Of a stretch of 64,000 bases of DNA, positions 40,212-48,670 are shown piece by piece. The stretch comes from Pseudomonadaceae bacterium SI-3. GTDB lineage: Bacteria > Pseudomonadota > Gammaproteobacteria > Pseudomonadales > Pseudomonadaceae. How positions within the stretch are numbered: position 1 is the first letter of the stretch; every line of letters begins with the position of its first letter. A program made the position numbers and the translations under genes. The notes beneath the pieces are model-generated. The model ran no database searches. It was not told the DNA's origin and saw only the letters and a list, made by a program, of their open reading frames with translations. The DNA is taken from contig CP026511.1 in NCBI GenBank assembly GCA_004010935.1, positions 4,216,001 to 4,280,000 on the forward strand, in the 5' to 3' direction.

Positions 40212-40975
40212 TGCTCGCTGTAATTCCATAGCAGTCCACCATCTATCACCAGTGTAGTGCCGGTGACGTAGTCGGCGTCGTCCGAGGCGAGAAAGGCCAC
40301 TGCACCCGCCACATCGTGCGGCTGCCCCAAACGCTTGGCCGGGATGTTCTCAAGCAGCCCGGCGAGTTTTTCCGGTTCGTTCATCAGCGTCTGATTGATT
40401 GGCGTCTCGATCGCGCCGGGCGCGACGTTGTTGACGGTGATCCCCAGCGGTGCCAGTTCGATCGCCAGGTTGCGCGTCAGCATCTTCAGACCGCCCTTGC
40501 TGGAGCAGTAGGCACTGAAATTGGGAAATGGCAGCTCCTCGTGAACCGAGCTGTTGTTGATGATCCGCCCGCCTCGCCCGGTGTCACGCAGGTGGCGGGC
40601 AAACGCCTGAGACAGGAAGAACGGGCCGCGCAGATTGACGCTCAGCACCTGGTTGTAGTCCGCCTCGCTCACATCGAGAAAGGCGTCGTGTTTCTGCACC
40701 CCGGCGTTATTGACCAGAATGTCCAGGCGGCCCATCTGCTCGACGGCTTGCTCAACCAGCCGATAGCAATTGGCAGGTTCTGCAACATCCGCGGCGATAA
40801 AGCAGACCCGATGCCCTTGGGCCCGCACCTGCTCGAGTGTTTCGCGCGCCTGGTCGTCGTCATGTCGCCCATTGATAACCAAGTCGGCGCCTTCCTTCGC
40901 CAGGCGTATGGCTATGCCGCGGCCGATGCCCTGGGTGCTGCCGGTAACCAGGGCGACCTTATTCTGCAGTTTCAT
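40208..40975 (-). CDS. Short-chain dehydrogenase, glucose 1-dehydrogenase-like
   Basis: 255-residue SDR. The NAD(P)-binding loop TGSTQGIGRG is near residues 11-20, NNAGVQ near 88, the catalytic Ser in INNSSVHEELPFP near 140, and YCSSK with Tyr/Lys near 154-158. The SSVHE-xxPxPxFxxY..SKGG pattern and APGAIETPIN match the Bacillus glucose dehydrogenase branch of the family. GAGG stands seven bases before the ATG at 40975. Coupling to trehalase (ATGA overlap) suggests oxidation of the released glucose to gluconolactone; that link is an inference. Confidence 0.82.
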   Translation of the reverse strand: MKLQNKVALVTGSTQGIGRGIAIRLAKEGADLVINGRHDDDQARETLEQVRAQGHRVCFIAADVAEPANCYRLVEQAVEQMGRLDILVNNAGVQKHDAFLDVSEADYNQVLSVNLRGPFFLSQAFARHLRDTGRGGRIINNSSVHEELPFPNFSAYCSSKGGLKMLTRNLAIELAPLGITVNNVAPGAIETPINQTLMNEPEKLAGLLENIPAKRLGQPHDVAGAVAFLASDDADYVTGTTLVIDGGLLWNYSEQ

Positions 40976-41173
40976 CGAACACCTCGTGTGGCTGTCGAGT
41001 CGCAGCGGCGACCCCGAGTCGTCCACTTTGAGACGGGCTGCAGGCGGGCGCGTTCAACCTCGGGTGTTTGCGAATGCTTCCGGAACGCACCCGGGACGGT
41101 TTGCGCAGCAGACAAATGCCTGCACCAGAGCGCAAAATGGCCGGCTCTCCGCCGCCCCGCTTTCAGGACAGCC

Positions 41174-42067
41174 ATGGCCACCGCCGATCTGCGCAAGGGT
41201 TACCTACTGGGTCTGATGACCTTTTCCATCTGGGGCCTGTTCCCGCTCTACTTCAAGTCCATCGAGCAGTACGCGGCGCTGGAAATCGTTACTCAAAGGG
41301 CCATCTGGTCAGCGCTGTTCGGCACGCTGGTGCTGAGCCTCTGGCGCCACGCAGGCTGGTGGCAGGAGTTGCTTGCCCATCCGCGGCGGATCGGTGTGCT
41401 GATGATTTCCAGCGTGCTGATCGCCAGCAACTGGCTTATCTACGTCTGGGCGGTGAACCACGACCACATGCTCGAGGCGAGCCTGGGCTACTACATCAAT
41501 CCGCTGGTCAATGTGCTGCTGGGGCTGATCGTGTTGCGAGAGCGCCTGCGCCCGCTGCAATGGTTGGCCGTGGCGATGGCGGCTGTCGGCGTGCTGCTGC
41601 AGCTGGTCACCCTCGGCGACTTTCCATGGGTGTCGATCGCGCTGGCGCTGAGCTTTGGCAGCTATGGTCTGTTGCGCAAGCAGGCGCCGGTCGCCGCCCT
41701 GCCGGGCTTGGTGGTGGAAACCTGGCTTCTGTTGCCGATCGCGCTGGGCTGGCTGTTTTTCTTCGGCAGCGGCCCAAGCACTGAATGGTCGTTCTGGACA
41801 GAGCCGCAGGCGCTGTGGCTGGTAGCTGCCGGGCCGGTCACGCTGCTGCCGCTGCTGTGCTTCAACGCAGCGGCCAGGCATCTGCCCTACTCGACCCTGG
41901 GCTTCCTGCAGTACATCACGCCCACGTTGCTGCTGCTGCTCGCGGTATGGGTGTTCGACGAGCCCTTCCCGGCCGATCGCCAGCTGGCCTTTGTCTGCAT
42001 ATGGGCGGGACTCGCCGTGTACAGCTACGACGCCTGGCGCGTGATGCGTAAAGGCGCCACGCGTTAA
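41174..42067 (+). CDS. rarD: EamA-family transporter RarD
   Basis: 297-residue inner-membrane protein of ten hydrophobic helices in the RarD branch of the drug/metabolite transporter superfamily. The N-terminus LRKGYLLGLMTFSIWGLFPL and RAIWSALFGTLVL are family-typical, as is GYYINPLVNVLLGLIVLRER near residues 107-126 and YSTLGFLQYITPTLLLLLAV near 239-258. The start at the ATG at 41174 is set by homology; the long upstream frame is a shadow of the SDR gene. The substrate is unknown; E. coli RarD was named from a chloramphenicol phenotype. Confidence 0.88.
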   Translation: MATADLRKGYLLGLMTFSIWGLFPLYFKSIEQYAALEIVTQRAIWSALFGTLVLSLWRHAGWWQELLAHPRRIGVLMISSVLIASNWLIYVWAVNHDHMLEASLGYYINPLVNVLLGLIVLRERLRPLQWLAVAMAAVGVLLQLVTLGDFPWVSIALALSFGSYGLLRKQAPVAALPGLVVETWLLLPIALGWLFFFGSGPSTEWSFWTEPQALWLVAAGPVTLLPLLCFNAAARHLPYSTLGFLQYITPTLLLLLAVWVFDEPFPADRQLAFVCIWAGLAVYSYDAWRVMRKGATR

Positions 42068-42074
42068 CGGCAAG

Positions 42075-42593
42075 TCAATCGGCAGGCTGCAGTTTCAACT
42101 CCACCATCAGGTCGTCGGCCAGCGTTTCCAGGTGTTCCTGCAGCTCGTCCAAGGACAGTTCACTCGGCACGGCCAACCGCGCATCAGCCCGGAACAGCAA
42201 CTCGTTGGTCATCGGCGCGGGCAGAACGTCGGTGTCCAGACTTTCCAGATTGACGCCGTGACGGGCAAGCAATTGAGTGATATCACGGACGATGCCCGCG
42301 CGATCGTTGCCCACCAGCTGCAGCTGAATCATCTGCCAACGCCGTTCTGGCTCCGCGCCGCTTTGTGCAACGAGGACCCGGATACCCTGTTGCTCAAGCT
42401 GCTGCAGGGCTTCGCTGAGATCGGCGTGGGCCTGAGCCGGCACCGCGACCCGCAGAATTCCGGCGAACTGGCCGGCCATACGCGACATGCGGCTCTCCAG
42501 CCAGTTGCCCCCATGTTCGGCGATGCACTTGGCCAGGCATTCGACGAGCCCCGGCTGGTCCTCGGCAATCACGGTAAGAACGAGATGATCCAT
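42075..42593 (-). CDS. gcvR: Glycine cleavage system regulator GcvR-like protein
   Basis: 172-residue protein of two ACT domains. The first starts MDHLVLTVIAEDQPGLVECL and the second WQMIQLQLVGNDRAGIVRDI near residue 82. In E. coli GcvR binds glycine and blocks GcvA, lowering gcvTHP expression; a similar role is assumed. AAAGGAG lies six bases before the ATG at 42593; the longer frame upstream has no RBS. It converges with rarD (seven bases apart) and is divergent from glcB. Confidence 0.85.
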   Translation of the reverse strand: MDHLVLTVIAEDQPGLVECLAKCIAEHGGNWLESRMSRMAGQFAGILRVAVPAQAHADLSEALQQLEQQGIRVLVAQSGAEPERRWQMIQLQLVGNDRAGIVRDITQLLARHGVNLESLDTDVLPAPMTNELLFRADARLAVPSELSLDELQEHLETLADDLMVELKLQPAD

Positions 42594-42837
42594 CTGTGGC
42601 TCCTTTAATAGAGAAATACGGCAAGCGGCGTTGGCCGTGCGACTGCTGAGAGTAATGGACCGCTCCCGTGGCGTGCGACTCCATAGGTATAGAACAAACG
42701 TCGCCAACGCCGTATTAAAGAGGCCGGTACGCAGCGTGCCGACTGCCGGATGAGCGACATCCAGGGCCTTGAGCTTGCGCCGTGTGGCGGACTGATTTTC
42801 CGAACGGCTTCATGTAGTATCCGTCGACCCGGACTAC

Positions 42838-42870
42838 AAGAAGAAACTGTCCGACGGATTTGAAGAAGAA
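42838..42870 (+). promoter_or_regulatory. Two CA motifs (AANAANAA) in the glcB leader
   Basis: AAGAAGAA occurs at 42838-42845 and again at 42863-42870, about 42 and 17 bases before the malate synthase start. AANAANAA near a ribosome binding site is the known target pattern for Hfq/Crc catabolite repression in Pseudomonas. Function here is predicted only. Confidence 0.45.
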
Positions 42871-42886
42871 CCAAGTGAGGCGAGTA

Positions 42887-45067
42887 ATGACTGAGCGCGT
42901 TCAAGTCGGTGGCCTGCAGGTCGCCAAAGTCCTGTACGACTTCGTGAACAACGAAGCGATTCCTGGTACCGGCGTTGATGCCGATGCCTTCTGGGCCGGC
43001 GCTTCCAGCGTCATCCATGACCTGGCGCCAAAGAATCGCGCGCTGCTGGCCAAGCGTGACGACCTGCAAGCCCAGATCGACGCCTGGCACCAGGCGCGTG
43101 CCGGTCAGGCCCACGATGCCGCGGCCTACAAAGCCTTCCTGCAGGAAATCGGCTACCTGCTGCCGGAAGCCGAAGACTTCCAGGCCACTACCCAGAACGT
43201 TGACGAAGAAATCGCCAGCATGGCCGGCCCGCAGCTGGTGGTGCCGATCATGAATGCGCGCTTCGCCCTTAACGCCGCCAATGCGCGCTGGGGCTCGCTG
43301 TATGACGCGCTCTACGGCACCGATGTGATCCCCGAAGAAGACGGCGCCAGCAAAGGCCCCGGCTACAACGAAGTCCGCGGCAACAAGGTCATCGCCTATG
43401 CCCGCGCCTTCCTCGACGAAGCCGCTCCGTTGGAAACGGGCTCGCATGCCGACTCCACTGGTTACCGCATCGATGCTGGCAAACTGGTCGTCTCGTTGAA
43501 GGATGGCAGCACCACCGGCCTGCAGAACCCAGCGCAACTGCGCGGCTTCCAGGGCGACGCCAACGCACCGATCGCCGTGCTGCTCAAGCACAACGGCATC
43601 CACTTCGAAATCCAGATCGATCCGTCCAGCCCCATCGGCCAGACCGATGCAGCCGGCGTGAAGGACGTTCTGATGGAGTCGGCACTGACGACCATCATGG
43701 ACTGCGAAGACTCGATTGCTGCGGTCGATGCCGATGACAAGACCATCGTCTACCGCAACTGGCTCGGCCTGATGAAGGGCGATCTGGCCGAGGAACTGGA
43801 CAAAGGCGGCAAGCGCATCACCCGTGCCATGAACCCTGACCGCGTCTACACCCAGGCCGACGGCAACGGTGAGCTCACCCTGCACGGCCGTTCCCTGCTG
43901 TTCATCCGTAACGTCGGTCACCTGATGACCAACGATGCCATTCTCGACAAGGACGGCAACGAAGTCCCGGAAGGCATCATGGACGGCCTGTTCACCAGCC
44001 TCGCCGCGATCCACAACCTCAAGGGCAACACCAGCCGCAAGAACACCCGCACCGGCTCGATGTACATCGTCAAGCCGAAGATGCACGGCCCGGAAGAAGT
44101 GGCTTTCGCCACCGAACTGTTCGGTCGCGTCGAAGACGTCCTCGGTTTGCCGCGCAACACTCTGAAAGTCGGCATCATGGACGAGGAGCGTCGCACCACG
44201 ATCAACCTCAAGGCCTGCATCAAGGAAGCGCGCGAGCGCGTGGTGTTCATTAACACCGGCTTCCTCGACCGCACCGGCGACGAGATCCACACTTCCATGG
44301 AAGCCGGCCCGGTGGTACGCAAGGCTGCGATGAAGTCCGAGAAGTGGATCAGTGCCTACGAAAACAACAACGTCGACGTGGGCCTGGCTTGCGGTCTGCA
44401 AGGCAAAGCGCAGATCGGCAAGGGCATGTGGGCCATGCCTGACCTGATGGCCGCGATGCTCGAGCAGAAGCTCGGCCACCCCATGGCCGGTGCCAACACC
44501 GCCTGGGTACCGTCGCCGACCGCCGCCACCCTGCACGCCATGCACTACCACAAGGTTGACGTGCAGGCGCGTCAAGTCGAACTGGCCAAGCGTGAAAAAG
44601 CGTCCATCGACGACATCCTCACCATCCCGCTGGCGCAAGACACCAACTGGACCGAGGAAGAGAAGCGCAACGAGCTGGACAACAACTCGCAGGGCATCCT
44701 CGGCTACATGGTTCGCTGGGTCGAACAGGGCGTCGGCTGCTCCAAGGTGCCGGATATCAACGACATCGCGCTGATGGAAGACCGCGCCACCCTGCGCATC
44801 TCCAGCCAGCACGTAGCCAACTGGATGCGTCACGGTGTGGTAACCAAGGATCAGGTGGTCGAAAGCCTCAAGCGCATGGCGCCTGTGGTCGATCGTCAGA
44901 ACCAAGGCGACCCGGTATACCGCCCGATGGCGCCGGACTTCGACAACAGCGTGGCCTTCCAGGCTGCCCTGGAGCTGGTCCTCGAAGGCACCAAGCAGCC
45001 CAACGGCTACACCGAGCCGGTCCTGCACCGTCGTCGTCGCGAGTTCAAGGCCAAGAACGGCCTGTAA
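42887..45067 (+). CDS. glcB: Malate synthase G
   Basis: 726-residue enzyme that condenses glyoxylate and acetyl-CoA to malate, the second step of the glyoxylate shunt used on acetate and fatty acids. Characteristic segments are [20 protein letters not shown] at the start, [20 protein letters not shown] near 264-283, GILDEE-like [20 protein letters not shown] near 426-445, [20 protein letters not shown] near 452-471 and QGLLGYM-like [20 protein letters not shown] near 603-622. Length and order match GlcB, not the shorter AceB type. The ATG at 42887 has GTGAGG before it; the frame opens nine codons earlier. It is a single gene followed by a strong terminator. Confidence 0.96.
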   Translation: MTERVQVGGLQVAKVLYDFVNNEAIPGTGVDADAFWAGASSVIHDLAPKNRALLAKRDDLQAQIDAWHQARAGQAHDAAAYKAFLQEIGYLLPEAEDFQATTQNVDEEIASMAGPQLVVPIMNARFALNAANARWGSLYDALYGTDVIPEEDGASKGPGYNEVRGNKVIAYARAFLDEAAPLETGSHADSTGYRIDAGKLVVSLKDGSTTGLQNPAQLRGFQGDANAPIAVLLKHNGIHFEIQIDPSSPIGQTDAAGVKDVLMESALTTIMDCEDSIAAVDADDKTIVYRNWLGLMKGDLAEELDKGGKRITRAMNPDRVYTQADGNGELTLHGRSLLFIRNVGHLMTNDAILDKDGNEVPEGIMDGLFTSLAAIHNLKGNTSRKNTRTGSMYIVKPKMHGPEEVAFATELFGRVEDVLGLPRNTLKVGIMDEERRTTINLKACIKEARERVVFINTGFLDRTGDEIHTSMEAGPVVRKAAMKSEKWISAYENNNVDVGLACGLQGKAQIGKGMWAMPDLMAAMLEQKLGHPMAGANTAWVPSPTAATLHAMHYHKVDVQARQVELAKREKASIDDILTIPLAQDTNWTEEEKRNELDNNSQGILGYMVRWVEQGVGCSKVPDINDIALMEDRATLRISSQHVANWMRHGVVTKDQVVESLKRMAPVVDRQNQGDPVYRPMAPDFDNSVAFQAALELVLEGTKQPNGYTEPVLHRRRREFKAKNGL

Positions 45068-45090
45068 CCCGCAACGCTGCGGCACAAAGA

Positions 45091-45114
45091 ACCGCCCTTC
45101 GGGGCGGTTTTTTT
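45091..45114 (+). terminator. Terminator of glcB
   Basis: ACCGCCC (45091-45097), loop TTCG, GGGCGGT (45102-45108), then seven to eight T. Almost the same sequence recurs at 48506. Confidence 0.93.
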
Positions 45115-45267
45115 ATGGGTGTTTGCCGCCCAATGGCGCTCAAGTTCCGCCTGCGACATCCGATAACGTGACCGGATTTCCAAAATAAGTCACAATTTAT
45201 CCGACAGATGGCAATGCGCCTCTAGTGGCCATTACGTAGTATCCGCCACCCACTGTGGAGTCGATGC

Positions 45268-46890
45268 ATGTTCAAGAATTTCTCGCTTACTGCGAAGCTG
45301 TCGCTGGTCCCCGCCGTCGCCCTGCTCGGGCTGATTCTGTATGTCGGCTATACCTCGCTGCAGCTGTCTGCGACGGATTCGCGCCTGGTCAGCATCGAAA
45401 CACAAAGCTATCCCACGCTGGAAAAGGCTGACGCGGTGATCTTTCAGTTCTCCCGTATTCCCGGCCTGTTGAACAATGCCGTGGCCGCCGGAGAGTCGGG
45501 CATTCTCGGCGAAGCGCGCGAAGGGCTCAGTGAAATCGATGCGCAGCAGCAGGCGCTCGCCACGCTTCTGAACACCCAGCCGCAAAGGCTTCAGGCGCTC
45601 AACGACTGGCGCAAGGCGGTCAAGGCGTACGCCGACAACGCGCTCGACGCTTCCGCCAAGCTGATCGACGGCAGTGCCTCGTTCGATGATCTACGCCCGA
45701 GCCTGGATCGTATGGCCAGTGACCTTGCCCAAGCGCAGAAACTGGCCACTGACTTCCGCACCGGCGCGTACCAGGATTTCCAACAGACCCTGGCCGAAAC
45801 CCGCGAAGCCAACAAAAACACCACTCGACTGGGAATCATCCTGAGTCTGGTGCTGATCGTGATTGTGGGCCTCGGCGCCTGGCTGGTGATTCGCAGCGTG
45901 ATGTCAAACGTACGCGGCGTGATCGCCTCTCTGCAGTCCATCGCACGTGGAGACGGCGACCTGACCCAGCGCGTTAATGTCGAGTCGAACGATGAGATCG
46001 GCGCCATGATCGAGCTGTTCAACGGCTTTCTCGACAAGCTGCAGCGCACTATCCGCCAGATCATCGAAGCTGCCAGCCCCCTGGGCCAGGTCTCCAAGGA
46101 ACTCTACAACCTGACTCAGGGTTCGGAAGAGAACGCCAAGTCGCAGCAGCACCACACCGACTCCATCACCCGCGACATCCTCACCATGACCGGTAGCATC
46201 CAGGAGGTCGCGCATCGCTCGCAGCAGGCCTCGGACGAAGCCAACTCGGCCGCGCGCCAGGCCGCCACCGCGCGTGAGCACGTTGGCAGCCTGTCGACCG
46301 GTATCAGCGACCTGGGCGACAGTGTGATGGGCGCAGTCAAGGCCATGGAGCAGCTGGAAGAGGAAACCCAGGAAGTCGGCTCGGTGCTCACCGTGATCCG
46401 TAGTATTGCCGAACAGACCAACCTGCTCGCATTGAACGCCGCCATCGAAGCCGCCCGCGCCGGCGAACAGGGTCGCGGCTTCGCCGTAGTGGCTGACGAA
46501 GTACGCAACCTGGCGCAGAAAACCTCCGCCTCCACTGCAGAGATTCAGCAGATCATCCAGCGACTGCAAAGCAGCGCCAACACCGTGCTCAATGTGATGA
46601 ACAGCAATGGCGAGAAATCGCGCGCCAGCATCGAACGCTCGGTCGAAGCGACCCAGTTGCTCGAAACCATTGCCCGCACCGTCAACCAGATCGACGAACT
46701 CAATGCCGGTATCGCTCAGTTCACTCAGGAGCAGATCGGCCTGTCGAGTTCCATCCAACAAGAAACCCAAGTGTTGCAGCAGGACGCACAAGCAACCGCA
46801 AACGGCGCCGAAGCCACCGCCCGACTGGGCGAGCAACTGGTCAGCACGGGCGATCACCTGCGTGCGGCCACGGCCCAATTCCGCGTTTAA
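45268..46890 (+). CDS. Methyl-accepting chemotaxis protein
   Basis: 540-residue receptor. TM1 at about 10-30, a helical four-helix-bundle periplasmic domain of about 155 residues, TM2 near 190-212 ([20 protein letters not shown]), HAMP to about 265, and a signalling domain with the invariant hairpin tip [20 protein letters not shown] near 386-405 and [16 protein letters not shown]. There is no C-terminal CheR-docking pentapeptide (it ends TAQFRV). GGAG lies seven bases before the ATG. A porin gene follows 21 bases later and a small phosphate-binding-like protein after that, so all three are probably one unit. Confidence 0.93.
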   Translation: MFKNFSLTAKLSLVPAVALLGLILYVGYTSLQLSATDSRLVSIETQSYPTLEKADAVIFQFSRIPGLLNNAVAAGESGILGEAREGLSEIDAQQQALATLLNTQPQRLQALNDWRKAVKAYADNALDASAKLIDGSASFDDLRPSLDRMASDLAQAQKLATDFRTGAYQDFQQTLAETREANKNTTRLGIILSLVLIVIVGLGAWLVIRSVMSNVRGVIASLQSIARGDGDLTQRVNVESNDEIGAMIELFNGFLDKLQRTIRQIIEAASPLGQVSKELYNLTQGSEENAKSQQHHTDSITRDILTMTGSIQEVAHRSQQASDEANSAARQAATAREHVGSLSTGISDLGDSVMGAVKAMEQLEEETQEVGSVLTVIRSIAEQTNLLALNAAIEAARAGEQGRGFAVVADEVRNLAQKTSASTAEIQQIIQRLQSSANTVLNVMNSNGEKSRASIERSVEATQLLETIARTVNQIDELNAGIAQFTQEQIGLSSSIQQETQVLQQDAQATANGAEATARLGEQLVSTGDHLRAATAQFRV

Positions 46891-46911
46891 ATTGATTTTA
46901 GGAGCACCCTG

Positions 46912-48072
46912 ATGACCGCAGTACGTGTTATCGGCCTGGCAGCCGTCTGCCTGGCGACCACTCAAGCCTTCGCCCTCGAGCAAGGCGAGCACCGCTTCAA
47001 CGGTTTCGGCACCGTCGGTTTCACCCATCTGGGTGGTGAAGACGATGGCCGCAGCTATGGTGTTCAAGGCCAAACCAACGATTCTTGGCGCGGCGACCAA
47101 CTGTCCAAGTTCGGCGCCCAGCTGACCTACGGCATCACCGACACCGTCGGCGTGACCGTTCAGGCCACTGCCAAGGCACAGCAGGATGAGTGGAAAGCCA
47201 ACCTGGAGTGGGCCTACCTCTCGTGGCAGACCACCGATCAACTGATGCTCCGCGCCGGCCGCCTGCGCAGCCCGGTCTACATGTATTCCGAAAGCCTCGA
47301 CGTCGGCTACAGCTACCCTTGGCTGCGCCTGCCTGACGAGGTGTACAGCCAGGTCCAGGTGACCAATTACGAAGGCGTCGATGCGGTCTATACCGTACCG
47401 CTGTCCTACGGCTCGGTGACCATCCAGGTCGCGGGTGGTCAGGCCAAGAATCGTGACTACTACGCCTATGACGAGCAGTTCGATATTGACTACGGCAACC
47501 TGTTCGGCGCCAGCGTCAGCCTGGCCACCAATGATTTCGGTACGCTGCGCGTCGGCTATGTCGAAGCGGATATCAAGACGGATATCAACGGCACGGTCAC
47601 TGTGGCGCCGGGCGTCAGGGCTCCACTGAGCCTGCTCGCTCTGGACAAGGAAAAAGGTAAGTTCACCTCGATCGGCTACCAGTACGACAACGGCGTCTGG
47701 GTCAGCAGCAACGAATGGACCTCACGCATGATCGAGAACGACAACATGGAGTCGATTGATTCCTTCTACTTGATGGGTGGCCGTCGCTTCGGTGATTTCC
47801 TGCCGCACGTGACTTATGCACAGCTGGACGACAACGGTGGTCGTCAGTCCTCCTGGACGCTGGGGCTGAACTACCAGGCCGCCCCGACCGTCGTGGTCAA
47901 GGGGGAGTACAAGCGCGTGGACACCAAAAATGGTTATGACGGTGTGTTCACCCGCAACGCCCAGGAAGTCTTCAACAACGCAGTGTATGACCTCAGCGCT
48001 GGCACCCGTGGCGCCCCCGCCCGCAACTACGACGGCGACATCGTTTCCGTCGGCGTCGATTTCGTATTCTGA
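46912..48072 (+). CDS. Outer-membrane porin
   Basis: 386-residue beta-barrel. The signal peptide is cut near TQAFALE (about residue 23). The barrel starts HRFNGFGTVGFTHLGGEDD and ends with the terminal aromatic VSVGVDFVF required for BAM assembly. A constriction-type LRAGRLRSPVYMYSESLDVG segment lies near residues 104-123. It resembles the Gram-negative porin group and not OprD or OprP, judged by eye. The RBS AGGAGC is eight bases before the ATG. It is in the middle of the receptor-porin-PstS-like unit; the solute is unknown. Confidence 0.82.
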   Translation: MTAVRVIGLAAVCLATTQAFALEQGEHRFNGFGTVGFTHLGGEDDGRSYGVQGQTNDSWRGDQLSKFGAQLTYGITDTVGVTVQATAKAQQDEWKANLEWAYLSWQTTDQLMLRAGRLRSPVYMYSESLDVGYSYPWLRLPDEVYSQVQVTNYEGVDAVYTVPLSYGSVTIQVAGGQAKNRDYYAYDEQFDIDYGNLFGASVSLATNDFGTLRVGYVEADIKTDINGTVTVAPGVRAPLSLLALDKEKGKFTSIGYQYDNGVWVSSNEWTSRMIENDNMESIDSFYLMGGRRFGDFLPHVTYAQLDDNGGRQSSWTLGLNYQAAPTVVVKGEYKRVDTKNGYDGVFTRNAQEVFNNAVYDLSAGTRGAPARNYDGDIVSVGVDFVF

Positions 48073-48083
48073 GGAGCGTCTAG

Positions 48084-48488
48084 ATGAAAACATCCCTTCG
48101 CATTCTCGGCAGCGCAGCCCTGCTCGGCATGGTTTCCATGGCTCAAGCTGAAGTCGCGGTCATCGTTAATCCCGGTGCTTCCAAGGCGCCGTCGCAGTCC
48201 GACGTAGCCAACATCTTCCTGGGCAAGGACAAGTCCATGAAAGGCGTCGACCAAGCCGGCTGGACTCCCGCCAAAGAGGCTTTCTATTCAGGCGTCACCA
48301 ACAAGAACGAGTCGCAGCTCAAGTCGTACTGGTCCGGGCTGATTTTCACCGGCAAGGGCCAGCCACTGCCAAGCGTCGCCGACGACGCCGCGATGGTCGC
48401 CAAGGTTGCCGCCGAAGCCGACGCCATCGGTTATGTCGACAGCGCCGCGGTCAACGATTCGGTCAAGGTGCTGTTCACCCTGCCGTAA
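48084..48488 (+). CDS. Small periplasmic PstS-like protein
   Basis: 134-residue exported protein. The signal peptide ends at SMAQA (about residue 22). The remaining ~110 residues cover little more than one lobe of a phosphate-binding-protein fold, with VIVNPGASKAPSQSDVANIF and LGKDKSM near the start and ADAIGYVDSAAVNDSVKVLF at the end, the latter matching the usual GYV ending of PstS. Full PstS proteins are over 300 residues, so this is a minimal single-lobe type and not a broken copy: it has its own RBS (GAGGAG), stop and terminator. It lies 11 bases after the porin gene. It may hand a ligand from porin to receptor. Confidence 0.75.
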   Translation: MKTSLRILGSAALLGMVSMAQAEVAVIVNPGASKAPSQSDVANIFLGKDKSMKGVDQAGWTPAKEAFYSGVTNKNESQLKSYWSGLIFTGKGQPLPSVADDAAMVAKVAAEADAIGYVDSAAVNDSVKVLFTLP

Positions 48489-48505
48489 TCGAACGCACCA
48501 CCAGA

Positions 48506-48529
48506 ACCGCCCTACGGGGCGGTTTTTTT
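48506..48529 (+). terminator. Terminator after the PstS-like gene
   Basis: ACCGCCC (48506-48512), loop TACG, GGGCGGT (48517-48523), then seven T. Only one loop base differs from the glcB terminator over about 25 bases. Confidence 0.93.
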
Positions 48530-48670
48530 ATGCGCGCAAAATCCTGCTACAACCCAGCCCGCTCAGCTGACCCGTGTCAGCCCGATGCAGCCTGCCCGCG
48601 ACTAGACTTACGTCCAATGTGCCCCACCGGACCCACAGCCCACCATTGGGCGCAAAAATGGAACCGAACC

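Noticed and set aside
40316..41173. Long 5' extension of the rarD reading frame
   Set aside because: It is antisense to the SDR gene; homology and the ATG at 41174 define the true RarD start.
42605..45085. 826-residue open frame on the minus strand opposite glcB
   Set aside because: Shadow of malate synthase in high-GC DNA: it mirrors the glcB codons, has no RBS or domain and runs through the glcB terminator.
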